A DNA stretch of 64,000 nt from Herbaspirillum autotrophicum (GCF_001189915.1 NZ_LFLS01000014.1:62001-126000); one strand, 5' to 3'. Shown: positions 29,566-37,732, numbered from the stretch's first letter. Notes: generated by a model not told the origin, from the sequence alone. Numbers and translations: made by a program.

Positions 29566-30236
29566 TTAGCTCCTCCTTTTCCAGCCAAACCCAGTTTCAG
29601 ATTGATACACCCCTTCATGCGAACCACTGCCTGGCGCACCCAGCCGCGCACCTGCTCGGCATTCAGATCGGCATGGCGCGCGGATTGACCCGCCAGGATA
29701 TCTTTCATTTCAGCATAGCTCAGGTCCTGATCCAGCGTCAGCTTCATCGCCAACCGGTAATTGGGGCCGCGTCCGGCCGGCAGACTTTCGATGCATTCAG
29801 CAATCGCCCGCTGCACTTGTTGTGCATACATCTGATCGTCAACCCCGGGTAGCGGACAGGCAAAACCATCCAGCGGGTCGACACCATCCTCACCTTGATC
29901 GGTCGGTGAGTTGCTGCGTTCGATTTTTCCCTCGTGCTTGTAGAAACGCCGCAGTTCGTCGTTGGCACATTGACTGGTGATGACTTTAGCCCAGGTCTTG
30001 ACCGACGCCAGACGGGGATCGTACCTGTCGGCAGAAAGAAAGATCTTGATCCAGGCTTCCTGCAACGCCGCCTGTGCCAGATCGCGGTTGTAATTGACAA
30101 TCGACATGGCGTGCTGATCCAGTTCATTTACCAGACTGTCGTAGAACTCCCGTTGCGCCGCTTGCACGCTGCGCCCGGTGGCGTTCCTGGTAGAAAACTG
30201 CTGCAGTAGCCAGAGTAATTTTTCGTTATTATTCAC
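29562..30236 (-). CDS. ECF-type RNA polymerase sigma factor
   Basis: A 224-residue sigma-70-family factor with only regions 2 and 4. Region 2 is seen as DLAQAALQEAWIKIFLS followed by TWAKVITSQCANDELRRF (about 52-98), the core-binding and -10-recognition part. A 50-residue acidic linker (TDQGEDGVDPLDGF) follows. Region 4 is the helix-turn-helix at about 165-210 (LSYAEMKDILAG, then VRGWVRQAVVRMK). It lies between the YbjN-like gene (8-base overlap) and the anti-sigma gene. A matching promoter-like element precedes the operon, suggesting autoregulation. Group assignment within ECF factors was not possible. Confidence 0.88.
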   Translation of the reverse strand: MNNNEKLLWLLQQFSTRNATGRSVQAAQREFYDSLVNELDQHAMSIVNYNRDLAQAALQEAWIKIFLSADRYDPRLASVKTWAKVITSQCANDELRRFYKHEGKIERSNSPTDQGEDGVDPLDGFACPLPGVDDQMYAQQVQRAIAECIESLPAGRGPNYRLAMKLTLDQDLSYAEMKDILAGQSARHADLNAEQVRGWVRQAVVRMKGCINLKLGLAGKGGAK

Positions 30237-30696
30237 GTTGTCCGTCGCGATCCAGACCGGTTTTGATTTTCCCAGATGCGGATTCTACGATAGTTTTCCG
30301 CTCCACGGCGCCGCGCTGCATGGCGTCAGCAAACAGATGCAATGCGTGCTCCAGCGTCTGCTGCGCGCGCAATATGCATGTGCGCCACTGAATTTGCTCC
30401 GGCAACCATAGTTCAATCACAAAACTGATTTTTCCATCCTTGAGCACACTCTTGACCAGCTTGATACGGCCATTGATATCGTTAATCACTTCCAGAGCAT
30501 GACGCCGGTCCGGTCCGTTGTAGACCTGCCAAACGTTGGGCAACATCAGGCAACTGAAATTGAGGTCATCGCTGTCAAAACATAGCGTATGGGAAAAACC
30601 ATTGCGCATGAAAATGATATCCCCGTCATCATCTGCTGCAGCCTGGATACCTGCGGCCCGAAATTCGCCGAGCAAGGTCGAAGTAAATGTAGTCAT
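30229..30696 (-). CDS. YbjN-like / secretion-chaperone-fold protein
   Basis: A 155-residue cytosolic protein with the alternating helix-strand pattern of YbjN and type III chaperone-like folds: an N-terminal helix (LLGEFRAAGIQA), FMRNGFSHTLCFDSDDLNF strands, then ALEVINDINGRIKLVKSVL and a C-terminal helix. Function unknown; relatives are often stress-related. The ATG at 30696 is chosen over a start fourteen codons upstream because the latter lies closer to the promoter element and has no ribosome site; support is modest. First gene of the sigma operon; its end overlaps the sigma start by eight bases. Confidence 0.6.
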   Translation of the reverse strand: MTTFTSTLLGEFRAAGIQAAADDDGDIIFMRNGFSHTLCFDSDDLNFSCLMLPNVWQVYNGPDRRHALEVINDINGRIKLVKSVLKDGKISFVIELWLPEQIQWRTCILRAQQTLEHALHLFADAMQRGAVERKTIVESASGKIKTGLDRDGQRE

Positions 30697-30749
30697 CTGT
30701 CGCTGTCCTGTCCATGTGGCGACCGCCCATGCGGCCACCCACCAGAACC

Positions 30750-30776
30750 TATTCGTACCGAGCGACCAAAACCGGA
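30750..30776 (-). promoter_or_regulatory. Candidate ECF-sigma promoter, copy C (sigma operon)
   Basis: On the minus strand TCCGGTTT, 13 bases, CGAATA. The -10-like end lies about 54 bases before the start codon of the YbjN-like gene, a good distance for a promoter driving the sigma operon. Confidence 0.65.
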
Positions 30777-30795
30777 TGAAAATAATATTTTTACT

Positions 30796-31734
30796 TTAGC
30801 GCGCTACGTCGCGACAAAACTGGTCCGCATTGCCGTCTACCACTACCCCGCTGGGCCAGCGTCCGCTGTGCTGATGCGCACGACGCACTGCGGCGACCAG
30901 ACTGGCGTCGCCATCGACGCTATAGACGAAGACGGCCATCTTCATCATGCCGGCGTCCGACAACAACATCGGATTTGCATCCAGCGTGCGGCCATCCACG
31001 TGCACGCCGACCGGCATGCCGATATCTTTCTGCAACCGCAACAGCCAGGCCTGATCAAGTTTGGGTGCGCGCGCCTTGGCGGCAATCATGCGCGTGACGC
31101 GGTTGCTGCCAAGCGCTTCGGCATTGCGCCCATCGAACACGATCAGTCCAAGATACGCGTCGCGGTCAACCGCGCGAGCGCAGCGCAGGTTGGCGGGAAG
31201 ACCTGAGGTCATGAACCAGTTGCCATGTTGCATATCGCGCCGGAATTGCGCCACCAGTGCCTGCACCGGACCGCAATTGGGGAGCGCATCTTTGATTTCT
31301 GCATTCAGGGTTTTGCCGGGAAAACTGTCTGCCAGCGTCAACAGATCACTGACAAACGGAGGACGCTCATTGCCGCTCTGACCGTTATTTTTCATGCGTG
31401 CGGCACGCCAGTCAGCGCTATTGAGTTGATGCGTGGAGAGATTGGCGGCGGTCTGCACCACACGTCCGGTGATGGCGTCATGATGCACGACCCAGACGCC
31501 ATCGGCCAGTTGCTGCATATCGGTTTCAATGCCATCCCAGCCCCCCTGATAACCGGCACGCAAGGCACTCAGCGAATTTTCGGCTGCGGTGGCAGAACCG
31601 CGATGCGCCTGCACCTGCATGCCCAGACATGCAGCATTGGCGATGGCCGGCAACATGCTGCCGAGCAGTACTGCCGCCATCAGTCGCCGGGCAACACGGC
31701 TTGATGGCCGCTTACTTTTTGGGATGGTAGCCAT
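30796..31734 (-). CDS. Exported glycerophosphodiester phosphodiesterase-like protein (GDPD)
   Basis: A 312-residue protein. The signal peptide runs from a basic start (MATIPKSKRPSSRVARR) through MAAVLLGSMLPAIANA. The GDPD barrel begins with VQAHRGSATAAENSLSAL, and IETDMQQLADGVWVVHHD follows. The HRG, the EN pair, the E-x-D metal ligands and the HHD histidine are all in place, so the site should be active. The natural substrates are deacylated phospholipids such as glycerophosphocholine. The start at 31734 overlaps the preceding gene by 23 bases; a start at MAAVLL is an alternative. Third gene after the island lipoprotein and large membrane protein. Confidence 0.82.
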   Translation of the reverse strand: MATIPKSKRPSSRVARRLMAAVLLGSMLPAIANAACLGMQVQAHRGSATAAENSLSALRAGYQGGWDGIETDMQQLADGVWVVHHDAITGRVVQTAANLSTHQLNSADWRAARMKNNGQSGNERPPFVSDLLTLADSFPGKTLNAEIKDALPNCGPVQALVAQFRRDMQHGNWFMTSGLPANLRCARAVDRDAYLGLIVFDGRNAEALGSNRVTRMIAAKARAPKLDQAWLLRLQKDIGMPVGVHVDGRTLDANPMLLSDAGMMKMAVFVYSVDGDASLVAAVRRAHQHSGRWPSGVVVDGNADQFCRDVAR

Positions 31735-33286
31735 AGCTGAAACCTTGCAATACGTTGTTACGGATATCTTCATTGAAGGGATAGGTATAACCCTGCCCCA
31801 CGGCCACCACATGCATGATGTTGGACAACACCAGCTTGCCGGCGCTGGCCCCGCCCGCATTGCCGGCGCCCGGGCTGGCTTCCATCCAGCCGATCATCTG
31901 GCCGAACAGTTCGCTGCGCGTGATTGGATTGTGCATCAGTGACAAGCAGGTCCAGACACCGGTAAATGCCAGCACCAGCACACCTGTTGCAGTCCAGGCC
32001 GACCGCCGCGACAGCACACCCTCAGCATTACTGCGCCAAAGCAGGACCGCGGTGGCAATCAGATACAGCAATTTGGAGAAGTGTCCGATTGCTCCCAACA
32101 ATGAAAAGAACAAAGCCACCGGCGGCACGATCGCGGTACGCGCGGCGTCGGTGCCCAACGTCCGGTAACGGCCACCGGCTTCGAAATCACGTGGATTGGC
32201 GTCATAGCGCTCCAATTCTTTGGCCGCCCGATTGACAACGAAGGCGTCATACAACGGTTCAAACGCCTGCACGCTGCCATAGGCAGTCAGTACAGTAGCT
32301 GATGATGGCAACTGCAAAGCCGAGCGCAACTCACGCTGCACACCTGCGCGCGCCACGAACGCCGGATACGACAAGCCGGGTGGAATGACATCACCGGCCA
32401 CGGTTACACTACGCGCCGAGGCCGCCATGCTGCGCCGATATTTCTGCTCCACTGCATCACGGAAGGTGGCTTCGTCAGACGGGTCCCAGTTGGGTGGTAC
32501 CGGCACCTGCTTGCGCGTATTACTGACCACCGCGCCGCGCCGGTTGGCCGGAACCGTGGCTGGCGTCCAGCCACGACGCGCCAGTGTGCGCGTGTACTTG
32601 ATCCATGCCTGATCCTGTTGCTGACGCAATCCCTGATCACTGGCGGCGGGAATGCGCGCATATTGCAACCACTTGTCATGTACCTTGTTGCGCGCATCTT
32701 CGTAAGCCTTGTAGTAGCCCTTGGCACCACCAACGGCATTGCGGACGCTGCGGCGTACCAGCTCTTCTTTCTGATCCTTGATCCGCTCTTCAAGCCGATC
32801 GACCGACAGTGCCATGAATGGAAACAGCGCCAGAAAGGCCTTGCCTTCCGGCTTGGAGAAAATGGCGTCATCATCCACCAGCCCGGCCAGCGTCATGCGC
32901 CCCTCCACCAGTGAGCGTTGCAACAAGGTCGAATTGAGCGCCATGCGACGGAACTGCGCATCACGCGTATCGACCAGGCCATCCACCAGCAATTTGATCA
33001 GCACATAAACCAGCGCCACGGTCGCCAGACAACAGAAACCGATCATGCGCCAGCCGGGCTTACCGGTATTTTTTCGCGTGCGATAGCGCAACATCAGTTG
33101 AAATACCACCAAGGCTGCGGCAATACCGGACAAGGTGCGGCCAAATACCTCGATGTTGTGCACATCATCCATGCTGGCGCCGCCGACCACGTCGAGCAAA
33201 CGCGCATTGAATCCCAGTTCGAAGGTCAGATAAATGACGGTCAATACGATGAGCGCCAGCGTTTGCTTCAATTGCAGATTACGCAT
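31712..33286 (-). CDS. Large membrane protein of unknown function (island)
   Basis: A 524-residue protein. Three spans near the N-terminus (about 8-28, 50-67, 82-104) are followed by a long soluble region (about 105-385) with predicted helices and many charged residues (VDRLEERIKDQKEELVRR). Three more spans are at about 390-410, 412-426 and 438-458, then a glycine-rich C-terminal tail. No known domain is recognised. An ATG at 33286 with GAGG eight bases upstream is preferred to the GTG two codons before it, which overlaps the lipoprotein stop. It is translated just after the lipoprotein and overlaps the GDPD gene, so the three are probably co-expressed. Confidence 0.6.
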   Translation of the reverse strand: MRNLQLKQTLALIVLTVIYLTFELGFNARLLDVVGGASMDDVHNIEVFGRTLSGIAAALVVFQLMLRYRTRKNTGKPGWRMIGFCCLATVALVYVLIKLLVDGLVDTRDAQFRRMALNSTLLQRSLVEGRMTLAGLVDDDAIFSKPEGKAFLALFPFMALSVDRLEERIKDQKEELVRRSVRNAVGGAKGYYKAYEDARNKVHDKWLQYARIPAASDQGLRQQQDQAWIKYTRTLARRGWTPATVPANRRGAVVSNTRKQVPVPPNWDPSDEATFRDAVEQKYRRSMAASARSVTVAGDVIPPGLSYPAFVARAGVQRELRSALQLPSSATVLTAYGSVQAFEPLYDAFVVNRAAKELERYDANPRDFEAGGRYRTLGTDAARTAIVPPVALFFSLLGAIGHFSKLLYLIATAVLLWRSNAEGVLSRRSAWTATGVLVLAFTGVWTCLSLMHNPITRSELFGQMIGWMEASPGAGNAGGASAGKLVLSNIMHVVAVGQGYTYPFNEDIRNNVLQGFSYGYHPKK

Positions 33287-33288
33287 GC

Positions 33289-34185
33289 TCACTTCCTCAG
33301 ATCAATGCGAATCGGCGCCACTTCCTCAGTCGGGAAGTTGAGCGGCGCCGGCGCCGGCGTACGCTGGCTGCGCTGGGCAGGCGATGACGCCGGAGTGGCG
33401 CTGGCACGTGACGTGCGGGTGTTGCGCGCCGCCGCTGGCGCTGGCCGGGATTGAAGTGTGGTGTCCGCTTGTGGCGGCGCGGGAACAAAACGTCCGCCGG
33501 CGCTGCTACCCTCGCCACTGGCTGGCATCGGCGCACGCAACGCCTGATCGGCAAATGGCTTGCTTTGCAAATCGGTTCCCGCCGGTGCCGGTATGGTCGA
33601 GGTCAGCATGCGACTGTCGGTATATATATTGCGCGTCAGCCGGTTGTAATTGGGAAAATCCAGCGTCAGCATCTGGCCGTCCGCGCTTTTTTCCACGCGC
33701 GGCCGATCAACGCAGTTACCCAGTTTCCACTGCAATACATCGCTGCCGCTGATCGACAATACTTCGTATTTGTAGGCGCAATTGCGCTCCTGCGTCTCTA
33801 TCACGACCACCGTGCGCTGGCCTATCGTTTCAACCCGGGCAATGCGTGCGGTGATGGCGTTTGGCAGCGGTGTCACGCGCATGTAACGATCCAGCTTGAC
33901 TGAATAGGCACCACTGGTATCACGCCGCAACGTCGCTTCGGAACCATCATTCAGCGAAAACTTGCCCGCCTCGGTACCAAACAGGCCAGCCGTATCGACG
34001 CTCATGAGCATGCCGCCACGCCCGTTCGGCGTCATTGCACAAGCGCTCACCAGCGCCACCACGACAAGCATTGCCGCCAGCGCCCTGGCACAGCGCCAGC
34101 CGGACTCTGCGCCACTGATTGCCACTCCAGTTCCCCGTGCCAGACCGCAATGTGTTGCGGCCGCACCCATCCCTTGATTGTTCAT
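33289..34185 (-). CDS. Lipoprotein-like exported protein (island)
   Basis: A 298-residue protein. A long polar N-terminus (about 33 residues) precedes a hydrophobic stretch LAAMLVVVALVSAC whose end fits a lipobox (VSAC). The middle (about 60-205) is a beta-rich region with two pairs of cysteines (RNCAYKYE, GNCVDRP). The last 90 residues are proline/alanine/serine-rich and probably unstructured. The length before the lipobox is unusual; a later start may be used, but no good alternative ATG with a ribosome site exists. First gene of the lipoprotein / membrane protein / GDPD operon and preceded by a copy of the island promoter element. Confidence 0.55.
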   Translation of the reverse strand: MNNQGMGAAATHCGLARGTGVAISGAESGWRCARALAAMLVVVALVSACAMTPNGRGGMLMSVDTAGLFGTEAGKFSLNDGSEATLRRDTSGAYSVKLDRYMRVTPLPNAITARIARVETIGQRTVVVIETQERNCAYKYEVLSISGSDVLQWKLGNCVDRPRVEKSADGQMLTLDFPNYNRLTRNIYTDSRMLTSTIPAPAGTDLQSKPFADQALRAPMPASGEGSSAGGRFVPAPPQADTTLQSRPAPAAARNTRTSRASATPASSPAQRSQRTPAPAPLNFPTEEVAPIRIDLRK

Positions 34186-34304
34186 TTTTCCCCAACTACT
34201 TTTATTGTGTGCCGAATTTTACGATAGATCGCCGTGGTCGCGCTGCCGCCGCTTGCATGTGTGCGACTTGCGTTCAGGCCGGATTTTCCAGACTGCGTCT
34301 TGAC

Positions 34305-34331
34305 TATTCGCGGTATCGACGCAAAAACGGA
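34305..34331 (-). promoter_or_regulatory. Candidate ECF-sigma promoter, copy D
   Basis: On the minus strand TCCGTTTT, 13 bases, CGAATA, about 120 bases before the start codon at 34185. It lies in the 480-base gap between the two divergent halves of the island. The rest of that gap holds only a doubtful small ORF and a minus-strand hairpin. Confidence 0.62.
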
Positions 34332-34375
34332 TAAGCCGGCATCAACCAGGCAATGAATCAAAAAAACACGCAGCG

Positions 34376-34585
34376 TCAATGCCCGACGGCAAGTTTTTCA
34401 AGGTAATATTCTGCGAACTCATCAAAAGCTTGCAATACAAAGCACGTTGGGTCAAAGCAGGGGAAACAATTAAAACGCATACGGCCACACGCCGTGCAGT
34501 AAAAATCAGGGCCGGGAAAACAGTAAATCGCCATCATGAACACTGCCAGCAGGCGTGACGCTGCACGCGCCATGCTTGTCCGCAT
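34376..34585 (-). CDS. Possible small cysteine-rich protein
   Basis: A doubtful 69-residue ORF (start MRTSMARAASRLL; a second ATG is four codons in). A short hydrophobic stretch is followed by FYCTACGRMRFNCFPCF, two CxxC pairs eight residues apart, as in a small zinc ribbon. GGAG lies nine bases before the first ATG. Codon use does not look random, and both flanking gene sets are part of the island. There is no homology evidence, so it may be chance. Confidence 0.3.
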   Translation of the reverse strand: MRTSMARAASRLLAVFMMAIYCFPGPDFYCTACGRMRFNCFPCFDPTCFVLQAFDEFAEYYLEKLAVGH

Positions 34586-34625
34586 TGGTGTGCTCCAGCC
34601 CTTTTTGACGCGGGTTGTCCATATG

Positions 34626-34649
34626 AAAAAAGCGTCCCGCCAGCGGGAC
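34626..34649 (-). terminator. Minus-strand hairpin with T-run between divergent gene sets
   Basis: On the minus strand GTCCCGC-TG-GCGGGAC is followed by GCTTTTTT. It has the form of a terminator facing away from the plus-strand zinc-ribbon gene, whose ATG is 17 bases to the right. On the plus strand the same hairpin would lie in that gene's 5' leader, just before its ribosome binding site. Confidence 0.45.
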
Positions 34650-34665
34650 CTAACCAGGGGTATCA

Positions 34666-35769
34666 ATGAATAGCTGCACCAACTGCGACGCCGACAATCC
34701 GGTCGGCTCCAAATTCTGCAAACAATGCGGAACCAGCCTGGCGGCGCTGCAATCCGCCGCCATCGCCCCCGGCAACCAGCCTCTCACAACATCCGATAGC
34801 TGCCTCTCATGTGGTGCAGCTTTGAATCCGGGCGCAAAATTCTGCAAGAAATGCGGCATCTCTGCTGTCGGCGTACCGGTTGCGGAGATTGCGCCGGTTG
34901 CAGTGGTTGAAACCGTGGCAGTGGTTGCGCCAACTGCGGTGGCAGTGGCCCAACTGATTACGGTCGCTGAGTCGCCCGTCAATATTCCCTCGCCAACGAT
35001 CATCAGTGAACCGAAGCCGGAGCCAGAACCGCTGCCAGTAGTTGTGCCGCCAATCCTCGCGACATCGGAGACCACTTCTGCGCCAAACCCGACTGACATA
35101 CCGTTTGCGGCAGTTGCAGATACCCCCCATGCAAGCGGCCACGACGGCGCAGACAAGTTGCCACCGTCATTACCGGTGACAGACTCAGGCTCAGACCAAA
35201 AGCAACTGAAAATGATCGTGGCCGGTGTCGTCGTCATCGCTGTCATTGCCGGCGGCCTGTTCTGGTGGCAAAGCGGCAAGCAGCCAGCAGAAGCGGCCGG
35301 CACCTTGCCGCCACCGATCACTGACAGCGTGAGTGCAACCGACACCGCAGCACCTTCCGCACCGGCGCCAGCCGAAGAAGTGGTGCCGGCGACACCGGCA
35401 ACAATGTCCCAGGAGCCTGTACCGGCGGTGACACCGCCGGCTCCTGTTGCACCTGTCGTGCCGGAAAAAGTGACGCCTGCCATTGTCGCCAAGGTTGCTC
35501 CACCGCAGGAGGTGCAAGAAAAGCCGACTCCCGCCAAAAAGAACAATCAGGCCAAACCATCCGAAACGAATGATCAGGTGTCAGCACCTGTCGCTGGTTT
35601 GCTGGCCAAGGCCAACACCCATTTAAGCAGCGGCCAATACGATAAGGCCATCGCCACCGCCGAAAGCATACTGGCGATTGACCCCGCCAATCGTGCTGCC
35701 AAGGCGCTGATCATCAAAGCCAAGGCGCGTCAGATGGATGCGCTCAAGTCCAACAGCTCACTTGAATGA
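34666..35769 (+). CDS. Double zinc-ribbon, single-span protein
   Basis: A 367-residue protein. Two zinc ribbons open it: CTNC...CKQC (residues 4-21) and CLSC...CKKC (about 46-63). A long alanine/valine/proline-rich, acidic linker follows, then one span (about 183-203, IVAGVVVIAVIAGGLFWW), a second low-complexity stretch, and a C-terminal TPR-like helical pair (about 310-350, LSSGQYDKAIATAESILAID). The ribosome site (AGGGG) is eight bases before the ATG. It overlaps no neighbour and starts the plus-strand trio of the island. The zinc ribbons would be cytoplasmic and the TPR-like end extracytoplasmic, if inserted as usual. Function unknown. Confidence 0.65.
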   Translation: MNSCTNCDADNPVGSKFCKQCGTSLAALQSAAIAPGNQPLTTSDSCLSCGAALNPGAKFCKKCGISAVGVPVAEIAPVAVVETVAVVAPTAVAVAQLITVAESPVNIPSPTIISEPKPEPEPLPVVVPPILATSETTSAPNPTDIPFAAVADTPHASGHDGADKLPPSLPVTDSGSDQKQLKMIVAGVVVIAVIAGGLFWWQSGKQPAEAAGTLPPPITDSVSATDTAAPSAPAPAEEVVPATPATMSQEPVPAVTPPAPVAPVVPEKVTPAIVAKVAPPQEVQEKPTPAKKNNQAKPSETNDQVSAPVAGLLAKANTHLSSGQYDKAIATAESILAIDPANRAAKALIIKAKARQMDALKSNSSLE

Positions 35770-35785
35770 TTTTCCGGAGATATAC

Positions 35786-36478
35786 ATGAAATTCAGCAAA
35801 ACCCTCAGCGCTGCTTGCGCCGTCACGTTGCTTGCCAGCGGCTGTGCCTCCACCGGCAGCGGCGATAGCATCACCAGCAATGAAACCATGATCCGTTGCG
35901 CAGCGCTGGGCGCTGGCGGCGCCATCATCGGCGCCCTGATCGGCGGCACCAAAGGTGCCGTCGGTGGCGCCGCTGCGGGTCTGGCTGCCTGCGCCGTGAT
36001 TGAAGTCGCCAGTCGCCAGACCAAAAGCGCCGCTGAAGTCGATCGTGATTACAAGAACGGCAACCGCAATCGTTTGCCGCCAAGCGCCAAAATCGATTCT
36101 TACAATACCGTGGTCACCCCGAACGGTCCGGTGAAAGCCGGCGAAACGATCAAGGTCCAATCCTCGATCCGCGCCATTTCCGGCACCAGCGAACCAGTCC
36201 AGGAAATCAAGGAAGTATTGGTGGCCTACGCCCCTTCCGGCGAAGAATTCAAGCGTGGTGAGAAGACCGTCAACAGCAAACCCGGCAGCGGCGAATATGA
36301 CAACAGCTTTTCACTCAAGCTGCCACAAGGCGCCCCACAAGGCACTTACAAACTGAAGACCCAGGTTTTCCTGAACGGTAAGCCAGGTGCAACGCGCGAA
36401 TCGAACCTGATGTTCGCGCGCGTCAATGGCCAGCCCGACCTGACACTGGTCGCCGCCCATACAATTCAATATCAATAA
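35786..36478 (+). CDS. Glycine-zipper lipoprotein (island)
   Basis: A 230-residue lipoprotein: MKFSKTLSAACAVTLLASGC gives a clear lipobox (ASGC, Cys20). Next comes a glycine-zipper segment (GAGGAIIGALIGGTKGAVGG, about 45-65) that may insert in or associate with a membrane. Residues 105-215 are a beta-sandwich-like region (PVKAGETIKVQSSIRA, ESNLMFARV). The ATG at 35786 has GGAG nine bases upstream. It begins 16 bases after the zinc-ribbon gene stop. The beta-rich domain suggests a ligand- or protein-binding role. No specific family recognised. Confidence 0.65.
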   Translation: MKFSKTLSAACAVTLLASGCASTGSGDSITSNETMIRCAALGAGGAIIGALIGGTKGAVGGAAAGLAACAVIEVASRQTKSAAEVDRDYKNGNRNRLPPSAKIDSYNTVVTPNGPVKAGETIKVQSSIRAISGTSEPVQEIKEVLVAYAPSGEEFKRGEKTVNSKPGSGEYDNSFSLKLPQGAPQGTYKLKTQVFLNGKPGATRESNLMFARVNGQPDLTLVAAHTIQYQ

Positions 36479-36490
36479 GCGAATCACACA

Positions 36491-37699
36491 ATGACAACCA
36501 CCACCACTGCGGCCCCGCCCTCTTACAGCTTATTGCGCGCCGCCGAAGCAATCACCAACTGGCGCGCACTGGCCATGTCCGGCATGGCCGGCCTGGCAAT
36601 TTTCCTGACCGGTTCGCTCACTGCCTATACTGCGGCACACAGCATGCTGCTCGGTTTCCTGCTGGGGCTGGTAACCATTGTCGTCGCCATGATCGGCTAT
36701 TCCGCCGTCGGCATCACACTGATGCGCCATGCACAGGGCCAGCAGATCAGCTTCCTTGACGCCATCCTGCAAAGCACCTTCAGCGTGCATCGTTTTATCG
36801 GCGTCGGCATCCTGTTGGTCCTCGGATATCTGGCCGTCTTGCTGGTGGCACTGGCGATTTTTTTCTTGTGCAAAATCCCTGGCCTGGGTCCGTTGTTGTA
36901 CGCCTTCGCCTTTCCGCTGGTGGCTGTCGTCATCGGCCTGATCGGTGTCGGCATGGGCTATGTCGGCTTCCCGCTGACTGCGCCCGCGATCTGGGAAGGC
37001 AATGACACCTTTCAAACCGTGGCACGACTGTTGCAGATCGGTCGTCAACGCTTGATGAGTGTGATCGTCAATATGTTCCTGCTGTCGATTCTGGTCGGCT
37101 TTCTGTTCTTTGTCGTGTTCGGCATTCTGGGTTCCGGCTCAATGATCGCCACCGGTCTGTCGACTGCAGTCGGCGTCGGCCCCGGCGGCGGACTCGTCAG
37201 TCTGCTCGGCATGATGGGTATGGGTGGCATGCGTGGCATGAGCATGATGGATACCGGCGGCTACGGCTCCAGTGGTCACCTTGCCGCATTCGGTTTTGGC
37301 GCCGGTCTGCTGGTGATGATCGGCCTGATCATCCCCTTCCTCACCTTCATCAACGGCACTTGCCTGATCTACCTGCAAACGTCGCACGGTATGGATTTTT
37401 CGGCTGCGGAAGAACAATTGCGTACCAAGATGGATGAAGCCAAACGCAAGGCTAACGAAGCCCGCGAACGCGCCGGTGATCGCATGCGCGAAGCCAAGGC
37501 AGCCGCACAAGCCGCCGCCATGCCGACAGCAACACCTGCTGCTGAAGCAGCGACCCCGTTAGCCGCAACTCCTGCATTGACGCCGGTGTCAGCCCCGGCG
37601 CCGGCCGTCACACTGGCGCGTACTTGCGTCAAATGCCAGACAGCACTGGCCGCAGACGATGTATTTTGCGGAGAGTGCGGGACCAAGAATCCCCTGTAA
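36491..37699 (+). CDS. Polytopic membrane protein with C-terminal zinc ribbon
   Basis: A 402-residue protein. About five to six spans lie between residues 25 and 300, with a methionine/glycine-rich loop (MMGMGGMRGMSMMDTGGYG, about 237-257). A charged amphipathic helix follows (about 312-345, KMDEAKRKANEAR), then an alanine/proline-rich linker, and the protein ends with a single zinc ribbon CVKC...CGEC (about 378-399). Together with the double zinc-ribbon protein two genes upstream, it makes the trio rich in cytoplasmic CxxC ribbons. It starts 12 bases after the lipoprotein stop and is followed by a strong terminator. Function unknown. Confidence 0.65.
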   Translation: MTTTTTAAPPSYSLLRAAEAITNWRALAMSGMAGLAIFLTGSLTAYTAAHSMLLGFLLGLVTIVVAMIGYSAVGITLMRHAQGQQISFLDAILQSTFSVHRFIGVGILLVLGYLAVLLVALAIFFLCKIPGLGPLLYAFAFPLVAVVIGLIGVGMGYVGFPLTAPAIWEGNDTFQTVARLLQIGRQRLMSVIVNMFLLSILVGFLFFVVFGILGSGSMIATGLSTAVGVGPGGGLVSLLGMMGMGGMRGMSMMDTGGYGSSGHLAAFGFGAGLLVMIGLIIPFLTFINGTCLIYLQTSHGMDFSAAEEQLRTKMDEAKRKANEARERAGDRMREAKAAAQAAAMPTATPAAEAATPLAATPALTPVSAPAPAVTLARTCVKCQTALAADDVFCGECGTKNPL

Positions 37700-37732
37700 G
37701 CAATAGCGCAGATTGCACTTGTAGCACCAGAA

